Part shown: positions 1-6,010 of the stretch, one piece after another
Layout of the letters: every line of letters begins with the position of its first letter
How positions within the stretch are numbered: the first letter of the stretch is position 1
Origin: CALAEC01 sp050692915
Lineage (GTDB): Bacteria > Actinomycetota > UBA4738 > CALAEC01
Direction of reading: 5' to 3'
Assembly: GCA_050692915.1 (NCBI GenBank)
Contig: JBOGVU010000099.1
Span: 1 to 8,689, forward strand
DNA: 8,689 bases
Translations under genes and position numbers: made by a program
The notes under the pieces: model-generated
The model's input: only the letters and a program-made list of their open reading frames with translations
Databases searched by the model: none
Told to the model about the DNA's origin: nothing

Positions 1-645
1 GGCGCGGGCGGCGGGACGCGCTCCCGCCACGTGTACGACATCGGGCTGAGGCTGGGCCTGCCGACGGGGCTCCTCGCTGTCCTCGGCGGGGCGCCGTCGG
101 AGCAGAACGCGACGATGCTCCAGGCCTTGCTGGCGCAGCGAGGCGGCGTCCGCATTCCCAAGGACCACTTCGAGGAGATCCCCCTGTACCTGGCGGCGGA
201 CTGCATCCCGATCGTCACCGGGATGCCGCCGTATCATTACTGGGAGCGCCCGCCGCTCTCCGGCAATCTGCCGGAGCACCGCACCGACGTCGGCGTCTAC
301 ATGATCGCCGAGGTGTTCGGCACGCGTTCGATGATTTTCGTCAAGGACGAGGACGGGCTGTTCCGCGCCGACCCGAAGAAGGATCGCTCGGCAGAGTTCG
401 TCCCGGAGATCTCCGTGTCCGAGCTGCGCCAGCACGACCTCGACGACCTGATCATCGAGAGGGCATGCGTCGACATGATCGGGCGCGCGCGCCACGCCAA
501 GGTGGTGCAGGTCATCAACGGGCTCGTGCCGGGAAGGATGACGGCTGCGCTCAAGGGCGAGCACGTCGGCACGATCATCTACCAGGACGGGGTCGACTGG
601 CGCGAGGAGCTGATCAAGGAACCATCCCCCTCGATCAGCGCGTAG
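1..645 (+). CDS. mosB: Molybdenum storage protein subunit, MosB-like (5' partial)
   Basis: The reading frame is open from base 1, so the true start lies left of the window; about 214 C-terminal residues remain, ending at TAG. The protein belongs to the amino acid kinase fold (UMP-kinase-like). Family members MosA and MosB assemble into a cytoplasmic cage that stores polynuclear molybdenum or tungsten oxide using ATP. Family-like segments visible here are GGGTRSRH at the left edge, GMPPYHYWE, PEHRTDVG, SMIFVKDEDGL followed by DPKK, and the C-terminal VQVINGLVPGRMTAAL then GEHVGT. The PPY, EHRTD and VKDEDGL motifs, recalled from memory, fit the beta (MosB) type better than alpha. It converges on modC with only 3 bases between stops, and the molybdate importer next door supports the assignment. 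A plain uridylate kinase is the main alternative. The missing N-terminus hides the nucleotide loop, and metal-cluster ligands cannot be checked. Confidence 0.78.
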   Translation, partial: GAGGGTRSRHVYDIGLRLGLPTGLLAVLGGAPSEQNATMLQALLAQRGGVRIPKDHFEEIPLYLAADCIPIVTGMPPYHYWERPPLSGNLPEHRTDVGVYMIAEVFGTRSMIFVKDEDGLFRADPKKDRSAEFVPEISVSELRQHDLDDLIIERACVDMIGRARHAKVVQVINGLVPGRMTAALKGEHVGTIIYQDGVDWREELIKEPSPSISA

Positions 646-648
646 ACG

Positions 649-1701
649 TCAGGCGGGGTAGATGACCACGTCAGTCGCCTTGACGGATATCCACATGCGA
701 CCGGCATCGGCCAGGCTGAGCTCGCGGGCTGCGGCGAGGGTGATCTCGGCAACGATCGGAGGGGTGCCGTGCATGCTGACGCGCACGCGATCCCCCTCGT
801 GGTCGTAGCTGTCCACGCTGCCTTCCCAGACGTTTCGAGGGCTACCTTCGGGCTGGGTGCGGTGCAGCGAGACCGCGTGAGGATGCACGACCGCGAAGAC
901 GTTGCCCGTCCCCGCGTCCGGGGCCGCGAGGGCGCCGCCCGACTCGATCTCCACCGTGTCCCCGGTCGCCTTCCCCTTGTACAGGTTCATGCCGACCAGC
1001 TCGGCGACGTAGCGGGACCGCGGCCGGGCCGTGACATCGGCGACCTCCCCGGACTGGACGATCCTTCCCTCCTCGATCACCACGATCCGGTCGGCGAGAG
1101 CGACCGCCTCGAGCGGGTCGTGTGTCACCAGCAGCCGCACGCCGTCGAACGCCGCGAGGTAGCGCCGCAGGTCCCTCCGCACCCCGGCGCGGGCCGGGGC
1201 GTCGAGCGCCGCCAGCGGCTCGTCGAGCAGCAGGAGGCTCGGCGAGGTGGCTAGCGCGCGCGCCAGGGCGACCCGCTGTGCCTGGCCCCCCGATAGGGCG
1301 CGCGGCTTGACCTCGGCCTTCGCTGAGAGCCCCATCCGTTCGAGCCATCTCGCGGCCTGCTGTCGTGCCTCTCCGCGCGGTATCCCTCGGGCCCGCAAGC
1401 CGAACGCGACGTTTTCGATCACGCTCAGGTGGGGGAACAACAGGTAGTTCTGGAACACCACGCCCACGGGCCGCCGCTCGGTTGGCACGCTCGTCCCGGC
1501 CGAGGTGTCCTCCAGGATCCGCCCGTCGATCGAGATGCGTCCTTCGTCGACCGGCACGAGGCCCGCGAGAGCCCGGAGCAACGTGGTCTTCCCCGCGCCG
1601 TTCGGGCCGACCAGCACCACCAGCTGGCCCGGATCCGCCTTCAGCTCGACGTTGAGCGATAGGTCGCCGATGCGCAGCCGCACCCGCGCATCGAGCATCA
1701 T
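649..1701 (-). CDS. modC: Molybdate ABC transporter ATP-binding protein
   Basis: This is the cytoplasmic ATPase that powers molybdate (or tungstate) import with ModB. With the start at 1701 it is 350 residues, normal for ModC. Visible motifs are Walker A GPNGAGKTT (about 32-40), Q-loop Gln84, signature LSGGQ (136-140), Walker B LLLLDEP with catalytic Glu161, D-loop LAALD and switch His194 in VTHD. The last 90 or so residues form a TOBE-like beta domain, the regulatory oxyanion-binding module of ModC-type ATPases; it ends in VKATDVVIYP. The ATG at 1701 was chosen because it overlaps the modB stop as ATGA. A GTG at 1716 would add five residues (MVRRG), and the adjacent ATG at 1698 is also possible. 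Other oxyanion or Fe importers share the ATPase core, but ModA and the Mop regulator in the operon favour molybdate. Confidence 0.9.
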   Translation of the reverse strand: MMLDARVRLRIGDLSLNVELKADPGQLVVLVGPNGAGKTTLLRALAGLVPVDEGRISIDGRILEDTSAGTSVPTERRPVGVVFQNYLLFPHLSVIENVAFGLRARGIPRGEARQQAARWLERMGLSAKAEVKPRALSGGQAQRVALARALATSPSLLLLDEPLAALDAPARAGVRRDLRRYLAAFDGVRLLVTHDPLEAVALADRIVVIEEGRIVQSGEVADVTARPRSRYVAELVGMNLYKGKATGDTVEIESGGALAAPDAGTGNVFAVVHPHAVSLHRTQPEGSPRNVWEGSVDSYDHEGDRVRVSMHGTPPIVAEITLAAARELSLADAGRMWISVKATDVVIYPA

Positions 1702-2504
1702 GCCGCGGCGAACCACCGGTCGCGGAGCAGCACGAGGACGGCCAGCGACACGGCGAGCAGGATCAGGCTGAGCACGATGGCCCCCTCGGGCCGGGACTGG
1801 AGGGCGAGGTACACGGCGAGCGGCATCGTCTGGGTCGTCCCCGGCAGGTTGCCGGCGAACGTGATGGTCGCCCCGAACTCACCGAGCGCGCGAGCCCAGC
1901 AGAGGGCCGCGCCGGCACCCAGGGAGGGGGCGATCAACGGGAGCGTCACCCGCCGAAACGCCATCCACGGCCGCGCCCCCAGCGTCGCCGCGGCCTCCTC
2001 GTAGCCGCGTTCGGAGGAGCGCAGGGCCGCCTCGACCGCGAGGATCAGGAAGGGCATCGCCACGAACAGCTCGGCGATCACGACCGCGGTCGTCGAGAAC
2101 GGGATGGTGATCCCGAAGGCCTCGTCGAGCCACTGTCCGATGAGGCCTCGCCTGCCGAATGCGAGTAGCAACGCGACGCCGCCGACCACCGGCGGCAGGA
2201 CCATCGGAAGGATGATGAGCGCGCGGAGCACGGCTCGCCCACGGAACTGGAGGCGAGCGAGGACCCATGCCAGCGGCACGCCGAACACGATCGCGAGCCC
2301 GGTCGCCGCCAGGGACGTGGTGATCGACAGCCACAGCGCCTGACGCACCTCGGGCGCGGTCAGCTCTGTTCCGAGGTCGCTCCACGGTGCCCGGACGAGG
2401 AGGCCGATCAGCGGCACGACCAGCACGAGCAAGGCGAAGACCGCCGGTAGGGCGAACACAGGCGGTCTCCGGAAGGCCGCACGACGAGGGTTGGGTTCCG
2501 TCAC
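1698..2504 (-). CDS. modB: Molybdate ABC transporter permease
   Basis: This inner-membrane channel subunit of the molybdate importer has 268 residues. Hydrophobic segments lie near residues 16-38, 55-80, 92-115, 135-160, 195-220 and 240-262, giving about six helices, as expected for ModB. The cytoplasmic EAA loop that docks on the ATPase is clear: EEAAATLGARPWMAFRRV then LPLIAPSLG, followed by the ModB-like ALGEFGATITFAGN. The start is a GTG at 2504-2502 that overlaps the modA stop as GTGA; a weak AGGA lies upstream inside modA. It sits between modA and modC with 4-base overlaps on both sides, so the three are almost certainly co-translated. CysT/CysW sulfate permeases belong to the same superfamily, but the genes around it favour molybdate. 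Confidence 0.9.
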   Translation of the reverse strand: MTEPNPRRAAFRRPPVFALPAVFALLVLVVPLIGLLVRAPWSDLGTELTAPEVRQALWLSITTSLAATGLAIVFGVPLAWVLARLQFRGRAVLRALIILPMVLPPVVGGVALLLAFGRRGLIGQWLDEAFGITIPFSTTAVVIAELFVAMPFLILAVEAALRSSERGYEEAAATLGARPWMAFRRVTLPLIAPSLGAGAALCWARALGEFGATITFAGNLPGTTQTMPLAVYLALQSRPEGAIVLSLILLAVSLAVLVLLRDRWFAAA

Positions 2505-3274
2505 GGAATGCCGAATCCTGCCTCCGTGAGCGCCCTCGTGCCGTCCTCGGACAGCACGAGGGCGACGAAGACCTCGGCGAGCCTCTCGTTGGGCGCTTCG
2601 TCCAGGACGGCGATGGGATAGGGGGCCACGACGTTGTCCTCCTCGGGAATCTCCACGCTGCTCACGGCGTCGCCCGCGGCGATGACGTCGGTGACGTAGC
2701 CGATCCCCGCGTCGGCTTCGCCGAGAGTGACCTTGGTCACGACCGCTTTCACGTCCTCCTCGAGCGACACGGGCTTGACGTTCACGTTCGCGGCATCGAG
2801 CACCTCGCGAGCATACTTCCCGGCCGGAACCTCTTCTGCGGCCAGCACGACGGTGAGATCCTCCTGAGCCAGGTCCTCGAGCCCCTGAACGTTCTTCGGG
2901 TTCCCGGCTTCCACGATGATCGCCAGGGAGTTCAGCGCGAAGACCCGTGGGTCCTCGTGGAGCAGTTCCGCCGAGGCCAGCTCACCCATAGTCGTCTCGT
3001 CGGCGGTGGCCAGCACGTCCGCCTGTACGCCTTGCTTTACCTGCTCGACCAGCGTCGACGACGACTCGAAGCTGAACACGACGTCGACCTGGGGGTGCAG
3101 GACCGTGTACGGCTCCTCCAGCGACTCGAACACCTCCGTCAGGGACGAGGCGGCCAGGACGGTCAGTTTCTGCTCGCCACCCTCCTCGCCCTCTTCGCCC
3201 TGCTCGCCTCCACACGCCGCAGCGAGGAGCATCACTGCGATGCCCAGAGTCGCCAAACGCCGATTCATCCTCAT
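2501..3274 (-). CDS. modA: Molybdate-binding lipoprotein of the ABC transporter
   Basis: This is the extracytoplasmic receptor (257 residues) that captures molybdate or tungstate and delivers it to ModB. The N-terminus is a lipoprotein signal: positive MRMNRR, a hydrophobic core, then LLAAAC with the lipidated Cys at about 21. A low-complexity Glu/Gly linker (about 22-34) follows, a likely flexible tether to the membrane of a Gram-positive cell. The mature domain opens with LTVLAASSLTEVFESL, the typical ModA start whose Ser contacts the oxyanion. It continues with FSFESSSTLVEQ, GVQADVLATAD, VPAGKYA and EADAGIGYVTD, all recognisable ModA positions, including the late Tyr. The ATG at 3274 overlaps the upstream regulator stop as ATGA; a second ATG two codons later is possible. 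Whether the ligand is molybdate or tungstate cannot be told from this sequence. Confidence 0.9.
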   Translation of the reverse strand: MRMNRRLATLGIAVMLLAAACGGEQGEEGEEGGEQKLTVLAASSLTEVFESLEEPYTVLHPQVDVVFSFESSSTLVEQVKQGVQADVLATADETTMGELASAELLHEDPRVFALNSLAIIVEAGNPKNVQGLEDLAQEDLTVVLAAEEVPAGKYAREVLDAANVNVKPVSLEEDVKAVVTKVTLGEADAGIGYVTDVIAAGDAVSSVEIPEEDNVVAPYPIAVLDEAPNERLAEVFVALVLSEDGTRALTEAGFGIP

Positions 3275-3699
3275 TGCGTTTCTCTTCGCGACGAACCTCT
3301 CTCGACCTCCAACGTTTCGACCACCACGTTGGTCGCTTTCACCGACGCCACCACGACCATCCCCGGCCGCAGGCCAAGCTCGTCGACGGCTTCTCGGGTG
3401 GTGAGCGATACGATGCGATGTTGCCCGGCCTGGATCTCTACTTTTGCCGCAACCGCATCCTTGGTCAGGCCAGTGACGATGCCGCGGAAGCGATTGCGTG
3501 CGGAGGCCGGGTGGATCGGCTCGTGCGGGCGCTCCTGGGCGAGCGACGCGGCCAACCGGGCGACTTCGACTCCGTCGATGACGCGATGACCGCCCTTGGA
3601 TCGATGGCTCCGAACGGTGCCGTCGTCGATCTGGCGGCGTAGCGTCGCCACGCTCACCCCCAACAGTGCGGCCGCCTGCCCCATCCTCAGCACAGGCAT
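3271..3699 (-). CDS. HTH-Mop (TOBE) molybdate-responsive regulator
   Basis: This small protein (142 residues) heads the mod operon. Residues about 4-52 are a MerR/excisionase-like helix-turn-helix: MGQAAALLGVSVATLRRQIDDG followed by GGHRV, the usual wing. Residues about 67-135 are one Mop/TOBE molybdate-binding domain: SARNRFRGIVTGL, then VEIQAG, SLTTREAVDELGLRPG and VVASVKATNVVVE. The likely role is a cytoplasmic one-component switch that binds molybdate and controls the transporter operon. It is not a classical ModE, which has a winged LysR-type HTH and tandem Mop domains, so no symbol is given. A single Mop domain normally needs oligomers to make binding sites, so dimers or higher forms are likely. 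The ATG at 3699 has only a weak upstream AGG. Its stop overlaps modA as ATGA. Repressor or activator action cannot be read from the sequence. Confidence 0.8.
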   Translation of the reverse strand: MPVLRMGQAAALLGVSVATLRRQIDDGTVRSHRSKGGHRVIDGVEVARLAASLAQERPHEPIHPASARNRFRGIVTGLTKDAVAAKVEIQAGQHRIVSLTTREAVDELGLRPGMVVVASVKATNVVVETLEVERGSSRRETQ

Positions 3700-3735
3700 G
3701 ATGGTGCAGGGTACCTGAGGGAGCTCGCCTTGTGC

Positions 3736-3768
3736 AAGATAATGCTCTGAGAAAGCTCTTCTTCAGAG
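3736..3768 (-). promoter_or_regulatory. Candidate promoter and operator of the mod operon
   Basis: On the minus strand TATCTT (3741-3736) fits the loose actinobacterial TANNNT -10 box, about 37 bases before the regulator ATG. Just upstream lies an inverted repeat CTCTGA-N12-TCAGAG (3745-3768), where a -35 region would be. As RNA it can fold with three more pairs (GAA/TTC) and one bulged base. Its position suits an operator for the Mop regulator, but no canonical Mo-box is present and no good -35 hexamer is visible. A plus-strand GATAAT at 3738-3743 overlaps the same spot. Confidence 0.28.
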
Positions 3769-3800
3769 GATTTCTTCGCCAAAAAACGACTGCAAGCCCC

Positions 3801-3877
3801 GGCCAAGGGAGCGTGCACCCTCGAGCCCCTGGACGACCGGATCGTGGTCAAATCGTGATCCCGGACACGGCCAAGGA
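3801..3877 (+). pseudogene. Decayed groES 5' fragment (duplicate)
   Basis: Bases 3801-3851 match 4027-4077 of the intact groES at 48 of 51 positions, and 3852-3877 match 4112-4137 at all 26. Between the blocks the copy lacks 34 bases present in groES (4078-4111). The start ATG is gone (CCCC precedes GGCCAAG). The frame reads AKGACTLEPLDDRIVVKS and hits TGA at 3856-3858, after which IVIPDTAKE continues in another frame. Two of the three substitutions change the amino acid, so the copy looks unconstrained. It lies upstream of the groES promoter and CIRCE, in the same orientation. Weak protein-level resemblance to GroES may continue past 3877 (EG..., then PG, GT), but this is uncertain. An assembly artefact cannot be excluded. 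Confidence 0.85.
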
Positions 3878-3946
3878 AGGACGCTGGATGACTGTCAAGG
3901 CTCCGGGGCCAGTGTCATGGGCGGGTACGTCCCCCGACCCTCCCGG

Positions 3947-3976
3947 TTGCCGTCTCCCCGGCCGGTCGGCTAGACT
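3947..3976 (+). promoter_or_regulatory. groESL promoter (-35 TTGCCG, -10 TAGACT)
   Basis: TTGCCG (3947-3952) and TAGACT (3971-3976) are separated by 18 bases and resemble a housekeeping sigma promoter of actinobacteria. Transcription would begin near 3983, inside the CIRCE repeat, giving a leader of about 40 bases before groES. The last base of the -10 box is the first base of CIRCE, so bound HrcA would block the polymerase. Confidence 0.65.
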
Positions 3977-4002
3977 TAGCACTCGGAATGGTCGAGTGCT
4001 AA
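3976..4002. promoter_or_regulatory. CIRCE operator (HrcA binding site)
   Basis: A perfect CIRCE element is present: TTAGCACTC (3976-3984), a 9-base spacer, then GAGTGCTAA (3994-4002). All 18 arm bases match the consensus. It lies 22 bases upstream of the groES ATG, over the predicted transcription start. By established knowledge HrcA represses groESL here and releases on heat stress, with GroEL helping HrcA fold. hrcA itself is not in the window. Confidence 0.97.
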
Positions 4003-4008
4003 CCGAGC

Positions 4009-4015
4009 GAGGAGG
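4009..4015 (+). promoter_or_regulatory. groES ribosome binding site
   Basis: GAGGAGG lies 9 bases before the ATG at 4025. It is a strong Shine-Dalgarno match and fixes the groES start. Confidence 0.8.
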
Positions 4016-4024
4016 AGCCGCCAC

Positions 4025-4327
4025 ATGGCCAAGGGAACGTTCACTCTCGAGCCCCTGGACGACCGGATCGTGGTCAAGCCGGGCGAGGAGGAAGAGACGA
4101 CCGTCTCGGGCATCGTGATCCCGGACACGGCCAAGGAGAAGCCCCAGGAAGGCGAGGTCGTGGCCGTGGGGCCGGGCCGGTTCGAGGACGGGACCCGGGT
4201 CCCCATGGACGTCAAGGTCGGCGACCGGGTGCTGTACTCGAAGTACGGCGGGACCGAGGTGAAGGTGGAGGGCGAGGAGTACCTGGTCCTGTCGGCCAGG
4301 GACGTCCTGGCCATCGTCAAGAAGTAG
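4025..4327 (+). CDS. groES: Co-chaperonin GroES (Hsp10)
   Basis: This 100-residue protein forms the heptameric lid of the GroEL cage and closes the folding chamber in an ATP-dependent cycle in the cytosol. The family pattern is complete: LEPLDDRIVVKPGEEEETTVSG with IVIPDTAKEKPQEG (the mobile loop that binds GroEL, about residues 17-33), VVAVGPGRFEDGTRVPMDVKVGDRVLYSKYGGTEVKVEGEEY in pieces, and the C-terminal LSARDVLAIVKK. The length is normal for the family. ATG at 4025 is preceded by a strong ribosome site. It is first in the groES-groEL operon under CIRCE control, with 34 bases to groEL. A damaged copy of its first 38 or so codons lies about 226 bases upstream. Confidence 0.98.
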   Translation: MAKGTFTLEPLDDRIVVKPGEEEETTVSGIVIPDTAKEKPQEGEVVAVGPGRFEDGTRVPMDVKVGDRVLYSKYGGTEVKVEGEEYLVLSARDVLAIVKK

Positions 4328-4328
4328 C

Positions 4329-4344
4329 GCCGTCGCCCGACGGC
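4329..4344 (+). other. Small hairpin between groES and groEL
   Basis: GCCGTC and GACGGC pair as a 6-base stem around a GCCC loop directly after the groES stop. There is no U run, so it is not a classical terminator. Similar hairpins between groES and groEL in some bacteria are linked to transcript processing or stability; that role here is inference. Confidence 0.35.
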
Positions 4345-4347
4345 CTC

Positions 4348-4353
4348 AGGAGG
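4348..4353 (+). promoter_or_regulatory. groEL ribosome binding site
   Basis: AGGAGG ends 8 bases before the ATG at 4362, an optimal Shine-Dalgarno. It supports that start and independent high-level initiation on groEL. Confidence 0.8.
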
Positions 4354-4361
4354 AGTCACGC

Positions 4362-5984
4362 ATGCCAGCCAAGATGCTGAAGTTCGATGAGGATGCCCGG
4401 CGGTTCCTTGAGGCCGGCGTCAACAAGCTCGCCGACGCGGTGGCCATCACCCTCGGCCCCAAGGGGCGGAACGTCGTCCTCGACAAGAAGTGGGGTGCGC
4501 CCACGATCACGAACGACGGCGTCACCATCGCCAAGGAGGTCGAGCTGGAGGACCCGTGGGAGAACATGGGCGCCCAGCTCACCAAGGAGGTCGCCACCAA
4601 GACGAACGACGTGGCCGGGGACGGCACCACGACGGCCACCGTGCTCGCCCGGGCCATGGTCCGCCTCGGCATGCGGAACGTCGCCGCGGGGGCCAACCCC
4701 ATGGCCCTCAAGCGCGGGATCGAGAAGGCCGTCGAGGCGGCGGTCGAGGCGATCCAGAAGCGCTCCCGTGACGTGGAGGGCAAGGAGGAGATCGCCCACG
4801 TGGCCGCGATATCAGCCGCCGACCCCGAGATCGGCGAGGTCATCGCGGAGGCCCTCGACAAGGTGGGCAAGGACGGCGTGGTCACCGTCGAGGAGGGCCA
4901 GACCTTCGGCATGGAGCTCGAGTTCGTCGAGGGGATGCAGTTCGACAAGGGCTACATATCGCCGTACTTCGTCACCGACCAGGAGCGGATGGAGACCGTC
5001 CTGGAGGAGCCGTACATCCTGCTGAACCAGGGGAAGATCTCCAGCGTCTCCGACCTCCTGCCGGTGCTGGAGAAGGTGGCGCAGAGCGGGAAGCCGCTGG
5101 TGGCGATCGCCGAGGACGTCGAGGGCGAGGCCCTGGCCACGCTGGTGGTCAACAGGATCCGGGGCACGTTCTCCGCGGTGGCCGTGAAGGCCCCCGGATT
5201 CGGCGACCGCCGCAAGGCGATGCTCCAGGACATGGCCACCCTCACCGGCGGCCAGGTCGTGGCTGAGGAGATCGGGGCGAAGCTCGAGAACGTGACCCTG
5301 GACATGCTGGGCCGGGCCCGGCGCGTCGTGGTGACGAAGGACGACACCACGATCGTCGAAGGCGCGGGCGAGCAGTCGGAGATCCAGGGCCGCATCAACC
5401 AGATCAAGGGCGAGATCGAGAACACCGACTCGGACTGGGACCGGGAGAAGCTCCAGGAGCGGCTGGCGAAGCTTGCCGGCGGGGTCGCCCTGATCCGCGT
5501 GGGAGCGGCGACCGAGGTCGAGCTCAAGGAGAAGAAGCACCGGATCGAGGACGCCCTGTCCGCCACGCGAGCCGCGGTGGAGGAGGGCATCGTCGCCGGA
5601 GGCGGGGTCACGCTGATCCGGGCCGAGGAGAGCCTGGACGGCCTGAAGCTCGAGGGCGACGAGGCCACCGGCGCGCGGATCGTGCGGGCGGCCCTGGCGG
5701 AGCCGTCCCGGCTGATCGCCGGAAACGCAGGCCACGAGGGATCGGTGATCGTCCAGCGCATCCGATCCGAGAAGGGCGCCACCGGCTTCGACGCCGCGAA
5801 GGGCGAGTGGGTCGACATGATGAAGGCCGGGATCGTCGACCCGGCCAAGGTCACCCGGTCGGCCCTCCAGAACGCGGCCTCGATCGCCGCACTGGTGCTC
5901 ACCACGGAGAGCGCCGTGGTGGAGAAGCCCGAGGACGAGGAGGAGGGCGCGGCCGCGGCGGGCAGCCACAGCCACATGCACTAG
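4362..5984 (+). CDS. groEL: Chaperonin GroEL (Hsp60), His-tailed type
   Basis: This is the 540-residue ATPase chaperonin that encloses unfolded proteins in a 14-mer with GroES. Conserved parts are ITLGPKGRNVVLDKKWG and TNDGVTIAKE (about 30-63), the nucleotide motif GDGTTTATVLA (about 86-96), apical-domain YISPYFVTD and VKAPGFGDRRKAML, and the late equatorial RIEDALSATRAAVEEG followed by IVAGGG, which includes the catalytic Asp near 398. The C-terminus is acidic and Ala-rich and finishes SHSHMH, not the GGM repeats of most housekeeping GroELs. Such His tails are typical of actinobacterial GroEL1, the copy linked to groES. By that analogy a second GroEL (GGM-tailed) probably exists elsewhere in the genome. 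ATG at 4362 has an ideal ribosome site. It is co-transcribed with groES under HrcA/CIRCE. Confidence 0.98.
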   Translation: MPAKMLKFDEDARRFLEAGVNKLADAVAITLGPKGRNVVLDKKWGAPTITNDGVTIAKEVELEDPWENMGAQLTKEVATKTNDVAGDGTTTATVLARAMVRLGMRNVAAGANPMALKRGIEKAVEAAVEAIQKRSRDVEGKEEIAHVAAISAADPEIGEVIAEALDKVGKDGVVTVEEGQTFGMELEFVEGMQFDKGYISPYFVTDQERMETVLEEPYILLNQGKISSVSDLLPVLEKVAQSGKPLVAIAEDVEGEALATLVVNRIRGTFSAVAVKAPGFGDRRKAMLQDMATLTGGQVVAEEIGAKLENVTLDMLGRARRVVVTKDDTTIVEGAGEQSEIQGRINQIKGEIENTDSDWDREKLQERLAKLAGGVALIRVGAATEVELKEKKHRIEDALSATRAAVEEGIVAGGGVTLIRAEESLDGLKLEGDEATGARIVRAALAEPSRLIAGNAGHEGSVIVQRIRSEKGATGFDAAKGEWVDMMKAGIVDPAKVTRSALQNAASIAALVLTTESAVVEKPEDEEEGAAAAGSHSHMH

Positions 5985-5997
5985 CGGCTTCCAGCCG
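5985..5997. terminator. Weak hairpin after groEL
   Basis: CGGCT-TCC-AGCCG directly after the groEL stop can form a 5-base stem with a 3-base loop, in the 26-base gap between two convergent genes. There is no U run on either strand. It could pause or end transcription from both sides, but the fold is short and common in GC-rich DNA. Confidence 0.25.
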
Positions 5998-6010
5998 AGT
6001 TCCGTGCAGG

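Larger units (their letters stand above)
3700..4024. other. Intergenic region between mod operon and groESL
   Basis: This is the only stretch over 300 bases without an intact gene. From left to right it holds a possible minus-strand promoter with an inverted repeat (3736-3768) and a relatively AT-rich patch to about 3790. A broken groES copy follows (3801-3877). About 70 bases (3878-3946) show no clear feature beyond faint possible further groES similarity. The groES promoter (3947-3976), CIRCE (3976-4002) and the groES ribosome binding site come last. Two 6-base arms, CCGACC at 3934 and GGTCGG at 3964, flank the -35 box and may be chance in such GC-rich DNA. No rho-independent terminator was found. 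Confidence 0.7.

Noticed and set aside
2387..3589. A 400-codon plus-strand frame opposite modA and the regulator
   Set aside because: It is antisense to three well-identified genes, with Arg/His/Asp-rich composition and no recognisable motif.
3707..3717. GGTACC-centred palindrome before the regulator start
   Set aside because: Only the six-base core is symmetric and the flanks do not pair, so chance explains it.
3700..4024. Riboswitch (Moco/Tuco type) upstream of the mod operon
   Set aside because: The leader between the likely start and the regulator ATG is only about 30 bases, too short for that structured RNA.
3732..4118. A 128-codon frame across the groES upstream region
   Set aside because: It only looks protein-like where it crosses the broken groES copy (IVIPDTAKE). 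It then runs over the promoter, CIRCE and the start of groES in a wrong frame.
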